Shown here: in pieces, positions 22,074 to 35,728 of the stretch
Position numbering within the stretch: the first letter of the stretch is position 1
Layout: the number at the start of each line of letters is the position of its first letter
DNA from: Amoebophrya sp. A120
Lineage: Eukaryota; Sar; Dinophyceae; Syndiniales; Amoebophryaceae
NCBI GenBank assembly: GCA_905178155.1
Contig: CAJINV010000002.1
Coordinates: forward strand, 2,836,608-2,876,597
Direction of reading: 5' to 3'
Length of the DNA stretch: 39,990 nucleotides
Notes under the pieces: generated by a model
Told to the model about the DNA's origin: nothing
What the model saw: the letters and a program-made list of their open reading frames with translations, nothing else
Databases searched by the model: none
Made by a program: the position numbers and the translations under genes

Positions 22074-25000
22074 ATGTCTGTGGGAAATTTCACCGTCGGG
22101 GAGGAGTATGGGCAGCTGGTCCACATCCTCCGGACCATGCAGTCCTCCACCGACAACAACGCCCGGAAGCAGGCGGAGGCAGCGTACTTATCTAATGATG
22201 ATTTGTGATGCAGAATTGTGAATGACCCTGAGGGTTTGTGATGCATGATTTCATTTCGAAGAAGCTCTGGCATCGCACAAGAAGTTACACCTAAGTGTGT
22301 CATGCGGTGGCCTCATAGTAAATGAGTTCCAAAAAGAACTACGAATCAAAAACAGCTACGGTGCCGCCAAGAAGCAGCCGGATTTTCTGGTGCAGGCTTT
22401 GGTGCAGGTGATCAAGGACGGTGAGGTCGATTTGAAAGATTTATCCTGAGTGAAAACGTCCCGACCCCATATTTGTGATGCATACTTGCATCTGCAGATG
22501 CATCTGTAATGCGCATCCGCATGAGAGCAATCTGAATCTGTACCTGTAGTCGTGTTCATCTGGGATTTGTAATGCTGTAAACAGGATGACCAGGCGTCTT
22601 TGTGATGCGGCTGTCCTTCATAACCAGCGCTACACTGCAGGTCGAAACTTGTCATGCATAATTCCCAAAACTTGGGGACTTGTGTTGCAGATGCACCAGC
22701 GCGGCTATGGGGTCGTGGGGGCGTTTTTGCACAGCATAAGATTACGCCGCGATTCTCCTCCGTCGGTTGTTCCTGCCCGATAAGATATCCTGTGCAAAAG
22801 TATCGTACTCGTACTAATTGCGCATATGCATGACAAATCTCTTTCCTAAGGCAAAATAGCATTACAAATTTCATTTGTAATGCTGAGCTAATTTGTCATG
22901 CGATTTATACTAGTACGATGCTTTTGCATTGCATATAAAATGCTGGACGACAAGGTCGTCTTCGCGGACGCGTCCAACCCGGTCAAACAAGCGTGCACGG
23001 AACAGCTGCTGGAATGCTTCAAGAACCCGGTCGGCCAGCCGGACAGTATAATAAAACGTTTTTTGTCATGCATAGAATGCAAGGCGGAAGGATGATATTT
23101 GTGTTGCGAAAACTCGTATTTTTTTAGAAAAAACATCAAGTCTATCATGCATATACGTCCAACTTAATACAGCTGTCGAAAAGATCCGTCGTCACATTGG
23201 TAACGCGCTCGTGACCCTTGCGGACCAGCACGTGGTCGCCGCCAACGGCGAGGGCGAGAGGAACGAGCAGCAGTGGCCGGACTTGCTTCGGGTGACCTGC
23301 GAGTTAACCACGGTCGAGAACCCGGACACGAAGGTTTGTGCCATGGACATTCTGACGGAATTGCTCCCCATCTACCCCAAGAGCATGAAGAACCTTCAGG
23401 GCCAGATGCACCAGCTGTTGGAACAGTGCTTCGGGAGCGAGAGCGCCAAGGTGCGCAAGACCGCGGTCTTGCTGGTCCTGGGCATGGTCATGAACTTCAA
23501 GGTATGAAAAATTGGACTTTATTTTTCCACCGTGTTTGTGATGCATTACTTTTCCATTACCATTTCAAATTACTTTTCTCATGCATAGTCGAGGTCACAC
23601 TCACACGCACTCGAGAAAAAAATACGGAGAGCATGTTGCAGCACTAGAAGCTTCTTGTCGTGTAGAAACACAGCACCATCTTCTTCACTTTTTTGCGTAT
23701 GATATGACTCAATCCCGAAAACAAACCAAAATCCTATAATCCTATCAGGCAAAGGAGTGGAAGCCCCTCCAGCCCTGCCTTCCGGTCATCATTCGAGTTT
23801 TGGAGAACCTCGCGCAGTTGAAGCAAAACGAATACTTGACGGAGGCTTTGGAGTCTATGACGGAGTGCTGCGAGTACGAGGCGATTTTTTTCAAGCCGGA
23901 AATCACCATGTTGGCGAACTTGTTGGTCCAAATCATCGGTGCCCGGGACAACTTGGAACAGACGCCACGGTATTGATGGATTTAAGTATTTGTGATGCAT
24001 AGCACGAATAACAATAGTTCTGTTGCGAGAATAGACTAAGGGTTATAGAATTTCTTCTTGTCCGGGGAAAGATGAATTTGTCTTGCAGCATTCGCGTCAT
24101 GAATGCGTTCTGTCATGCAAAAAGCAGGTTGAACTTGAAATCCATTTCCACCTCCATATCTACAGATCCGCCGCTTTGGAATTTTTCATCACCCTTGCCG
24201 AGCAGAAGCCGAAGATGTGCATGTCCCAGTGCGCGGACTTCGGTTCTTACCTCATCAAGGCCGCTATGGACTGCATGATGGAGGTTGGCACGATCGAGGA
24301 TGACGGCGCCGACTGGGCGGAGATTATGGACGATGAGGAGGACGACGATGATGACGAACTCTTCAAACTCGGTGGGGAAGTTATCGATCGCGCGATCTCC
24401 GCTCTGTCCATGAAGAAGATCGGCGCGAGCTACTTCCAGGCGATCGGGGTTTACGTGCAAAACACCGCGGACTGGCGGTCCCCGATGTCGGCATTGTCGG
24501 CTGTTTCCGAGGGTGTGGAGTATGTGGAGAAAGATGACCACTTGGACCAATTGATGGATCTCTGTTTGAAACATACCGCACACAGTCATACCCGTGTGCG
24601 CGCGCAGTCCTGGCACGCGCTGTCCCGGGTCTTCGCGGACCACCGGGAGGTCACCGACAGATGGCACAAGCAGTACATGGAGGCGACCTTGCAGGGGTTG
24701 AGCGACCCGGTTCTCCGGGTGCAGACGAAGAACCTGGGGGCGTTCTTATCCTCTGTAAAAACGTCCCCACTCCAGAGTTGTCATGCAGATTTGCAATTGC
24801 AGGAACATTTGTAATGCGCGTCCCCAAGGGAGGCATTTCCGATTGTGTTTTGGCATTTGTAATGCTGCAAACAGGATAAGCAGATGGATTTGTGATGCGG
24901 CTGTCCTTGCTAATATGCACTACACCAGGGACTGCAACTTGTCATGCGTGGCTCCTAAAACTTCTGGATTTGTGTTGCTACGTTCCCAACTTGACTATGG

Positions 25001-28000
25001 GGTGGGGACGTTTTTGCATATGATAGTTCTTGTACTTTGGCGAGGCCTTGGATCCGGTCTTGATGGAACTGTACGCGAAGCCGCTGTTGGAGAAACTGGT
25101 ATTATAGGATTTTGGATAAAGATGGTTCTAGATGTGCTTATTGCATGAGAAAATTGTTCTTGAATTCAATTTCCGCATGACAAATTTACTACTGATTGCA
25201 ATATAAGCGTTGTTGAAAAATAAATATTTGTGATGCAAAACAACCAACTCCAACTATTAATCCAGGTCGAGAAGATCAAGTCCTGCGAGCACCGTGGCGT
25301 GATCGAGGAGTGCATCACCTCCATCGCCGTCGTTGCGGGTAGCATTGAGAAGGAGTTTGCTCCGTTCTACGACCACATTATGCCCATGTTGAAACAGTTT
25401 ATCCGCGCGTCCAAGGACGAAAAGGAAACCAGATTACGAGGAAAGGCCTTCGAGTGCATGAGCTTGTTCGGGGTCGCGGTCGGGAAGGACAGATTTAAGG
25501 TATAATAAAGTACATGTATCATGCTCTTTGTGTTGCACAGAAGCATTTTTGCATTATGATATCTTGTTGGGAGCAGGACTTTGCAGCTACCTGTGCTTGT
25601 CTTGCACGACGACGCAGATCCAGATGTGCACTCAAACTAGAAAAATAAAATCACCTAATAAAAAACAACAGAACGACGTGACCGACTGCATGCAGAACAT
25701 GCTGACCCAGGGCGGGCAGTCGAAATCCATGCAGGATAAGAAGAACGCCGATGTTATGCATTGCAAATATGTCTCAGTCTGGAAGGATCCAAACTTGTCA
25801 TGCTGTCTTTGGATTCTATAAAAAATTTGTAATTGCATGACCAGCAAGAGACGCCCAGATTGTGCTACGCGGACGAGAGGGCGTTTGTCATGCGGAATAG
25901 GCATCAGGAACGCTTCCAAAAATCTGTGATGCTAAGTCATGCACTACAGGCATCATGATGGGTCATGCAGAATATGCATGACAAACCTGGCATCAATCTT
26001 CCAGACCCAGACATATTTGCATTTGATAGATGTTCTCACCGACTACCTGAAAGACGCGATCGAGCGTGTCGCGGGCGTGATGGAAGAGGACATGGGCCCC
26101 TTTCTCCAGGTCCTGCTCTTCGGCGGCGGTCACGGCTCGGGTTTGATGCAGGTCTTGGATCTCGCCCACGCGGCCAACCACATGACAGTCACGGACGACG
26201 ACGAGGAGGAGGATGAGATTATTCAACTGCAAAACGGCCAGAAGGTGAAATCCGCCTATTTCAAGGAGATGGCGGACGCGGCGGAGACGGTTTGCTGCTT
26301 GGTCCAGAACAGTAAAAAAGCATTCCTTCCCCACGTCCCGAAAGTCTGCGAGGGTTTGATCAAATTATTCTCCATCGAGGACAAGTCCCTCAGAACATCA
26401 CTCGAGGGCGACGACGTGTTGGCGAAATGCAGTGAAGTGTGGGCGGCGATCACCTCTGTTCTCGCCAGGTCAGACGCAAACATGTGCCAGCAGATGATCA
26501 TGGAGTACTGCAAGTTGAACCTGAAGTGGCTGCAGGACGCTGACGACGCCGAGGAAATTTGCATGCTGGCCAAGGGAGTCGCCGAAGTGCTCTCCTCCGC
26601 CTGCCCAGCGACTTCTCTCCCCGATGATAAGAAGAAGGAATACGGCGACGTGAAACAGTACCTGGACACCACCTACATCCAGCAGATCTACGATTGCTGC
26701 GAGGCCAAGCTCGGCTACTGCTTCCAGGAGCGGGAAAAATCCTTATTGAAGGAGTCCGAGTGGCGTGAGGGTGCGGAGGGGGATGACGTCGAGGGCGAAA
26801 GAAATCAACTCGACGACATGGACGAGCACCACGAGGCCAACGTGGCTCTTTCCCAGATCATCGGCGCGTTGATGCAACTGAACCCACCCTACTACACGGA
26901 GAACATCCTGATGAGAAAAACGGACCCGATGCTGAGAAAATTCTTGGACAAGTCGATTATTAGTAAGAAACTGCAGAAGAAGGACCAGGAGGTGATCATC
27001 AGCAAAAACAAAATCCTCGCGTACTTCATCGCGTGCGATGTGTGTGAACACTTGATGGAATCGGGTACCCAGTCCTGGCCGGCATTCTTGAACAACCTGT
27101 TCGTGGATTTACAGAACGTGGACTATGAGGTCAGACACGCGGCCAGCTACTTCGTCTATCTCGCAGCGAGAATCGCGGGTAGTGACGAATCCTTTGCAAC
27201 CCAGGCGTTAGAGAAATTAGTGCAGGTCTTGAAGGATCCGGCAGAGTACGGAAAGGCCGCACAGAACAAATACGCCAGTGTGGATGATATCAAGGTATAG
27301 ATAGTTTTTGGTTGATTTTTTTATGCAGCTGGATGAGAAAACGAAAGCGCATGACAAATCATTCCGAGCTGTTCTGAATGTGTTTGGGAAACTTGCAATG
27401 CACAATCTACTACATATAACATAAACAACCACCTTCACCTCAGCTCGCGGAAGACAACACGGTGGCTGCCGTTTTTGCCCTCCTGGCCTACTCACCAGCG
27501 TTTATCAAAATGAAAAATCCCCCCTCCCCATACTGAGACGATGATTTGTGTAGCATGATTTGAGACCACAAATCATGTTGTCATGCTAGAACGCAAAAGA
27601 AGCGGACTGTAGTGCTGGGTGGCGTAGGAAAGCATTGCGCCTTCAGCATGACAGCAGGCAAGTGGAAATGGAAAACAGCATGACAAATTGCCTGCAAAGG
27701 AGGGAACAACTGCGTCGCTTGGCCTTCTAGCAATACAAGTCAATTTGTCTACTCAAATACAGCAACACAAATTTTGTTTTCGATATGGGGAGCGAGGGGG
27801 GATTTTTCCTTTTGATAGCGTTGTCCCAGAAACACCAGAGCCTGTGGGAGGAGTGCATCCTGCCGAAACTGCCCTTGAAAATCGACACGGAGGTTGGCCC
27901 GCAGGTGATCATCAAGTTGATTGAGCTTTTCGCCGCGGAACGGGCGGACGTCACCAACAACGGCAACCCGGTCCGGGTCAGCAAGGTGTGCGCGGCGTTT

Positions 28001-28377
28001 GCGGAATCCTTATGAATTGCAAAAGTATGATCGTACTAGTGGAACAAATCGCATGACAAATTCCCTTAGCATGAGAGATAGAATTTGTAATGCGGATTTA
28101 GCTCATGCTCAAAAAGGAGATTTGTAATGCAAAAATAAATACACAAAAAAATTTGTATTGCATATCCTGAACAGCATGCGGATTACTACGACTACGATAC
28201 TTTTGCACTGGATAACCCTACAAGGTCAGCGACAGTGAAGACATGGACAAGAAGATCCGGTTGTTGTTCAGCAAATTTCCCCCGACCTTCTTCGAAACGA
28301 CCCTGAAACAGAACTTTACCGAAACCCAGTGGAAGAAACTGGAAAAATTGATGAAGGACCCCCTGTCGGAGAACTAG
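22074..28377 (+). CDS. IPO5: Importin-5/Kap121-type karyopherin beta (14 exons, 1174 aa)
   Basis: HEAT-repeat nuclear import receptor that would bind Ran-GTP and cargo and carry proteins through nuclear pores. Exons: 22074-22183, 22356-22441, 22744-22785, 22941-23045, 23173-23501, 23749-23969, 24166-24746, 25031-25098, 25266-25499, 25672-25754, 26034-27294, 27444-27502, 27823-28010, 28220-28377. GT-AG introns: 22184, 23046, 23502, 23970, 25099, 25500 and 27295 (starts); six introners. Diagnostic segments: AAILLRRL formed over introner 16, an acidic loop after DWAEIM (near residue 350, where human importin-5 has its acidic insert), EFAPFYDHIMPMLKQFI, then RLRGKAFECMSLFGVAVGK, which tracks importin-5 closely. 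The 1.26 kb exon at 26034-27294 is the longest intron-free stretch. Slightly longer than the roughly 1100-residue animal protein. Confidence 0.93.
22442..22738. mobile_element. Introner 16 (family C)
   Basis: Left TATCCTGAGTGAAAACGTCC, right GGGGGCGTTTTTGCACAGCATA (last 20 bases are the repeat). TSD AGATT (22437-22441, 22739-22743), perfect. Joins GAT T|AC GCC, giving the conserved importin AAILLRRL segment. Confidence 0.93.
22786..22935. mobile_element. Introner 17 (family B)
   Basis: Left TATCCTGTGCAAAAGTATCG, right CGATGCTTTTGCATTGCATA. TSD TAAGA/TAAAA, one mismatch. Only 42 bases of exon separate it from introner 16. Confidence 0.92.
24747..25025. mobile_element. Introner 18 (family C)
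   Basis: Left TATCCTCTGTAAAAACGTCC, right GGACGTTTTTGCATATGATA. TSD GTTCT (24742-24746, 25026-25030), perfect. Joins TTC T|TG TAC. Confidence 0.93.
25755..26028. mobile_element. Introner 19 (family A)
   Basis: Left TATGCATTGCAAATATG then TCTCAGTCTGGAAG (one change in the core); right CTTCCAGACCCAGACATATT then TGCATTTGATA. TSD GATGT (25750-25754, 26029-26033), perfect. Confidence 0.93.
27503..27817. mobile_element. Introner 20 (singleton TIR, core AAAAATCCCCCCTCCCCATA)
   Basis: Longest element here. Left TATCAAAATGAAAAATCCCC, right GGGATTTTTCCTTTTGATA. TSD GCGTT (27498-27502, 27818-27822), perfect. Joins GCG TT|G TCC. Confidence 0.92.
28011..28214. mobile_element. Introner 21 (family B)
   Basis: Left TATGAATTGCAAAAGTATGA, right CGATACTTTTGCACTGGATA. 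TSD ATCCT/ACCCT, one mismatch. Joins TCC T|AC AAG. Confidence 0.9.
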
Positions 28378-29849
28378 GATATGAGGTTCTTGAAGATGTT
28401 CTTTTCAGGAACAAGGAGGTTTTGATGATGTCACGACGTACTGTGATGATGTTGTGAGTTTTTTGAAAAGCAGCATCGGAATCTTTTGTCAATGCACAAC
28501 TTGAACTTACTGTAACCGAATTTAGCGTAAAACAATGAAAAAACAAGAAAAACGACAGATTACCACTTGACTACTTCTACTTGCTTTTTATCGACGATGA
28601 TGAAGAGGTTGGATGATAAAATTGTTCTGGCGGACAAGGCACTTCTACTACTTGTCAATATTAAAGAACTGCGACAATTTCATTCATTCAACATCTCAAC
28701 ACTCAGTAACTTCGTATGTACACTAGAAGAGGAGAAAAATTTCTTGATGCAGCCGATCTGACGTGAAAGAAATTTTGCCTCCCACAAGAACACACTTGGA
28801 AATTCATAAATCAATCACAGCAGCAGAAACTTTTCCTCGCAGAAGTTTTTGCACGGAACAACAAAACTACTATAGAATGCATCAACAGAAGATGAAGATG
28901 GACTTTGCAACTACAGATAACTCGAAGAAAACTAGGCTTCTAAATGAATAGCAGAATCGGAAGATTATTTTGCCATCAGAGCAATGGAAACAACAGCGAA
29001 AGATCAAGATGTACTGTAGATGATACGACAAGGTAGTACAGAAACGGCTCCTTGCAAGAATTCCACGAATTATGCATTGAGATCGTTGGTAGAGCTACTT
29101 ATCTATGCGGAGTCATGCTCTCGGCTCAGTACGTAGCTGATAAAGATAAGACGAGTACTTTGACAACTTCTATACGAAGGTTGTAGTGGTGTAATCCGCC
29201 CGATTCACTACTATTTCCTCGTAGCTGTACTATCAGTATCACAAGAAGGCTGCAACAAGATGAAATCAAAATGTACATAGCAAAGGCTAGATTAAGATTT
29301 GTTTTACAATACAGCAGGTGCCTGTATTGATTGCTTCAACAGTTTCGCGAGCAGGAGAAAAAAGCATACAACAATCTGGTTTTGGTATAGTCGAACCACG
29401 GAACAAAACCTTCGCATGCCAAGAGGTTCACATGCTTGGAGAGGGACAGCTTTTATACCGTAACTCCAAATTTGATGATTTACTACGGAGGTCTCTTTCG
29501 TATCGAAAAAATGATGAAACCGAGCTGCAACGAACTTCGGTGCAGGTGGCTGTGCCGGTGGTCCCGAGTTTCTTTTCGCACGCAAGGCTGTTCTACAGAA
29601 AACTTTCTCGCGCTTTTTTTGGTGTTTTCCTGCAAAGAAATACTCTACAACTAGTACGAAGCGAGAGTACAAGGCCGTGCAGGAGAGTTGGTTGCGAGAG
29701 AATTCGTTGTTACGAAACACAAATGTTCCGTGAGAGTGAACGATATGGAGAAAACAAAAGGGCCGGCATGTTTCATATTCATCTTCATGTGAGGTTTTGT
29801 TTTTGCTTGGAAATACAACAATTACACACAGCAATATGTAGAAGTGTTG
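28378..29849. other. Spacer, AT-rich
   Basis: About 1.5 kb with no supported gene. Overlapping open frames at 29318-29902 (+) and 29304-29972 (-) show no domain, and neither continues through recognisable introns. Confidence 0.45.
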
Positions 29850-30740
29850 GAAAAAATGACCTCCGCCGGCGTCTCTATCGGCAGGCGGTGCGCGCGTGTT
29901 AAGTGCCCGGGCTCGCTCGCGCGCATTAATTTTCCGGGGCGCGGCATGGAGGCTGAACGAGGTCGGCGACAAGTTTCCGCCCCGTCGCTGCTTTCTCGTC
30001 GGGGACAGTTGTCAGAGCCCGCCGGCCATAGGACTCGGGCCAGGGGCGGCCCTTTGTATTTGGGCGGTGCTGAGCCTCGCCGGCGCATTGCCTCCGCAAG
30101 CGGGGCGGCCGCGGGGCCCGCGACTGCTTGGCGCGTTGGGCCGGTCTCTCCTGCAGCGCGGAAGGTTTGATTGTTAGTTATGCAAAACATACCGCCGGCG
30201 ATTTCCGGACATGAAAGCAGCGGCGAAAGTGCCTCGCCCCCTAATTCGGTGGGCCAGATAATGGCCCGCGCCGGCGTTCATTGTTCAGGAGTTTGATCAT
30301 TAGGCCGGCAGGCCTGCGCCCCGCCTCAGTTTCCCGCGCGGGCGGCGCCCCTACCCATTGCCCCGGCGCGCCCAGCGCCCCGCCCTTCCCGTCGGGGCCT
30401 GCTTTTCTTCTTGCCCGCCTCATGTCTGTGTTCGGCGTCGTACGCGAAGCGCTAACGAGGCCGGCCGGGGCAGGCAGCGAGCCGCCCGCCCGGCGCGGCG
30501 TTTTTTCGCCCGGCGCGTGCGCGGGCGCGGGCGGTGCTCGGGGATTCGCCCGTCCTCCCGCTGCCCGTTCGATATCGGCCAGAAGTTTATTCCGTAGGCT
30601 TTTCAATTCGCTGCCCAGTGCGCTGGTGCGCATTGCCTTTTACACAGGAGCGACTACCAGACGTAGCGACTGCGGCAGTTCCTTGGACAGATTGGCTGTT
30701 CGCGAGAGAGTGCTACGCCGGAGGCTAACTCGAATTGTTG
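29850..30740. other. GC-rich island 4
   Basis: About 0.9 kb, GC-rich; the right half is C-heavy near 30361-30420. No gene, tRNA or rRNA match recognised by eye. Ends about 300 bases before the next ATG. Confidence 0.57.
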
Positions 30741-31043
30741 TTGCGTAGTTGCCCCAGGCGGTCGTCGACCATCATCTTCCACAAATAAGAGCGTTTTTTG
30801 TCCAGAGAGATTTCGCACACAAATTGAGATGGCGGGTGAGCTGCGAGTGCTTTGCGATTACGATTTTTTTTCTGTCTGAGTCTGAGTCGAGTTAGGGGAA
30901 GCAGAAGGACCTCAAAATCGAAAGCAAATGCGTTGGCAGAGCTGTCAAAAATAAGTTGAAGTACCTCACCTGCAGCTGCAGCCGTTTACTTACTTACGTT
31001 AGTGCAACTGGTACAACCAATCCGAAAAAAGAAAAAAAAAACC

Positions 31044-32875
31044 ATGCTCACCGCGAACTTCGTGGAGCCGACCCCGCCGGGGGACAGTTCCACCAAGGCT
31101 TTTTTCCAGCGGCAGATCGACACCTTCGAAAACGACAAAAATCAGTCCGACCAGGATCTTATGCACTGCAAAAGAAGTATCGTACTCGTACTAATCGCGT
31201 TTATGCATTACAAATCTTTATCTTTTTGCTCAGGCAAACGCAAATCCGCATTTACAAATTCAATTTGTAGAAATGCTAAGTCAATTATTTGTAATGCAGT
31301 TTATACTAGTGCGATACTCATACTTTCATAGTGCATAGATCTGACCTCGCTCTGGAAAAATTTCGGATGCGAGACCAAAGCGGGCCGGGCCTTGAGAAGC
31401 TTGTACCATGACAGCAAGTCGCACGCCAAGATCTCGGGGAGGATCAACCGGAATCGCGGCATGGTGAAAACCAGTAGCCAAAGTAAATTCGACAAGGAAA
31501 CGGCTTTGAAAGAAGCAATGTCAATGAGCACGAACAACGGCGTGAAAAAGTGCCCGCAGAGGGACGGGAAGGTATAGATGCTTACTTTGCCAACCATGCT
31601 ATAATCCACTAGATTCTGGCTCTGCATCTTCTACTATTGCTGCGTTTCGTGCATTGGAAATCAAGTCTCAGTCATCTGTCATGCATGGTTTGCATTGGAA
31701 ATCGAGTTTGTCATGCATGGTTTGCATTCATAATTAAACCGAATCTTCATCTCCAGGTCCCGATCCCACGTGTCGGCTTAGACAAGAGGCAAGACGACGA
31801 GGACGACTGGACCACCATAAAGGGCCACAGTGTCATCCGCGGGAAAAAACCGCTGACTCAAATCAAGGCCGAGAACAACGAATTTGTGGAAGTGCAGTCG
31901 AAAGTGGGGGTGAGAAGGGGACGGGATAACGACGCGATGAAAAGGGAGTTGGCGAATAAGTTTCAGTTCGGAACTGCCTACATGTCACCCGCCGAATTGA
32001 AAATGAGGAGGGAAAGAAGGGAAGAGGAGGAACAGGTAGAGGTTGTGTTTTTTTCTGCTGGTGCAGCATCTGCGTGAGGTCTTTGTCATGCGAGAGAAGC
32101 AATGTGACGTATAGGTTTCTGATGCATCTGCATCATGTCTTACAACAAGAACCATAATTGAAACAAAATTATCTCAAACTCCAGCTCTTCGCCATGGAGA
32201 ACGAGAATTTGACGAGGCAGGACGTGGAAATGTACGAGGACTTGAAGCAGGGGATCAAATATCCAGGGAGAAAAAATCACTTTATTCGCCCCTGTAGTTG
32301 GCAAGAACTTTCGTTATTTGTGTTGCTGATACAACAACAGCACGGCATGCACGGCTGTACGTTCATGGTATTAAGCCCGCTTGTGCATTACAAATTGGCT
32401 TCCTGACTAGACAACGAGGGTAGACTGGTATTGTTTCTCCCTCCCATACCCCAGAGCGGCAGATGTCCCTCACCGTGCTAGACCGGCAGTTACAGGACAA
32501 CCCGGAGCTTCTGAAGCCGAAAGAGCGGATTCTGCTCGGCAAGGAAGCGCTGGAATTGGTATGAGAGTGCACAACTCCCCCTCCCCCTCATTTGTCATGC
32601 AAAACCGCAAATCCATTTGCTGCTCTGTGGCACTGGTTGCATGACACATTGATTTGTTCGGAAGGCCAAACAGTAAGTACTACCTTCGGCGGGTGAACTT
32701 GTCATGCACAGGCTTCAGGAGTGCTGGCGTTTGTATTGCTGTCCATGCCATACAAATGAGGGGAAGGGGGGGTTATGCACTCTCATAATTGGACAACCGA
32801 CTGCAGAAGGACCTGCAGGCTCTGCAGAAATTTGAACTGGAGAAGTTTGGGAGAATAAAAACCAGAAATGCATAG
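31044..32875 (+). CDS. Unknown charged, probably coiled-coil protein (6 exons, 295 aa)
   Basis: Not recognised. Exons: 31044-31159, 31343-31571, 31757-32035, 32185-32259, 32454-32559, 32793-32875. Introns 31572-31756 and 32036-32184 are GT-AG; the other three are introners 22-24. The start is the ATG in aaaccATGC. The N-terminal third has a small ordered-looking block (FFQRQIDTF, then LWKNFGCETKAGRALRSLY); the middle carries DDWTTIKGHSVIRG; the C-terminal half is rich in Glu, Lys, Arg and Gln (MRRERREEEEQ, LQKDLQALQKFELEKFG) and is likely helical. Confident as a gene because two introners with perfect duplications and two GT-AG introns all close in phase; the junction at introner 23 is less certain. 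No function assigned. Confidence 0.72.
31160..31337. mobile_element. Introner 22 (family B)
   Basis: Left TATGCACTGCAAAAGAAGTA then TCGTACTCGTAC; right end ATAGTGCATA. TSD GATCT (31155-31159, 31338-31342), perfect. Joins GAT CT|G ACC. Confidence 0.92.
31651..31730. repeat. Short tandem repeat inside a GT-AG intron
   Basis: Two to three imperfect copies of a unit of about 34 bases built on GCATTGGAAATC plus GTCATGCATGGTTT. It contains the intron motif GTCATGC, so it multiplies that motif within intron 31572-31756. Confidence 0.6.
32260..32448. mobile_element. Introner 23 (singleton, eroded)
   Basis: Left TATCCAGGGAGAAAAAATC, right TTGTTTCTCCCTCCCATA; the inverted match is on GGGAGAAA. The expected duplication is not clear (TCAAA versus CCCCA). 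Boundaries were set by the shared TAT/ATA ends and by the frame (ATC AAA|GAG CGG). Confidence 0.65.
32560..32787. mobile_element. Introner 24 (singleton TIR, core TGAGAGTGCA)
   Basis: Left TATGAGAGTGCACAACTCCC, right GGGGTTATGCACTCTCATA. TSD ATTGG (32555-32559, 32788-32792), perfect. Joins TTG G|AC AAC. Confidence 0.92.

Positions 32876-35728
<2,853 letters not shown>

Noticed and set aside
29304-29972. 222-residue minus-strand open frame and its + strand partner 29318-29902
   Set aside because: No domain, mixed composition running into GC island 4, and the two frames shadow each other.
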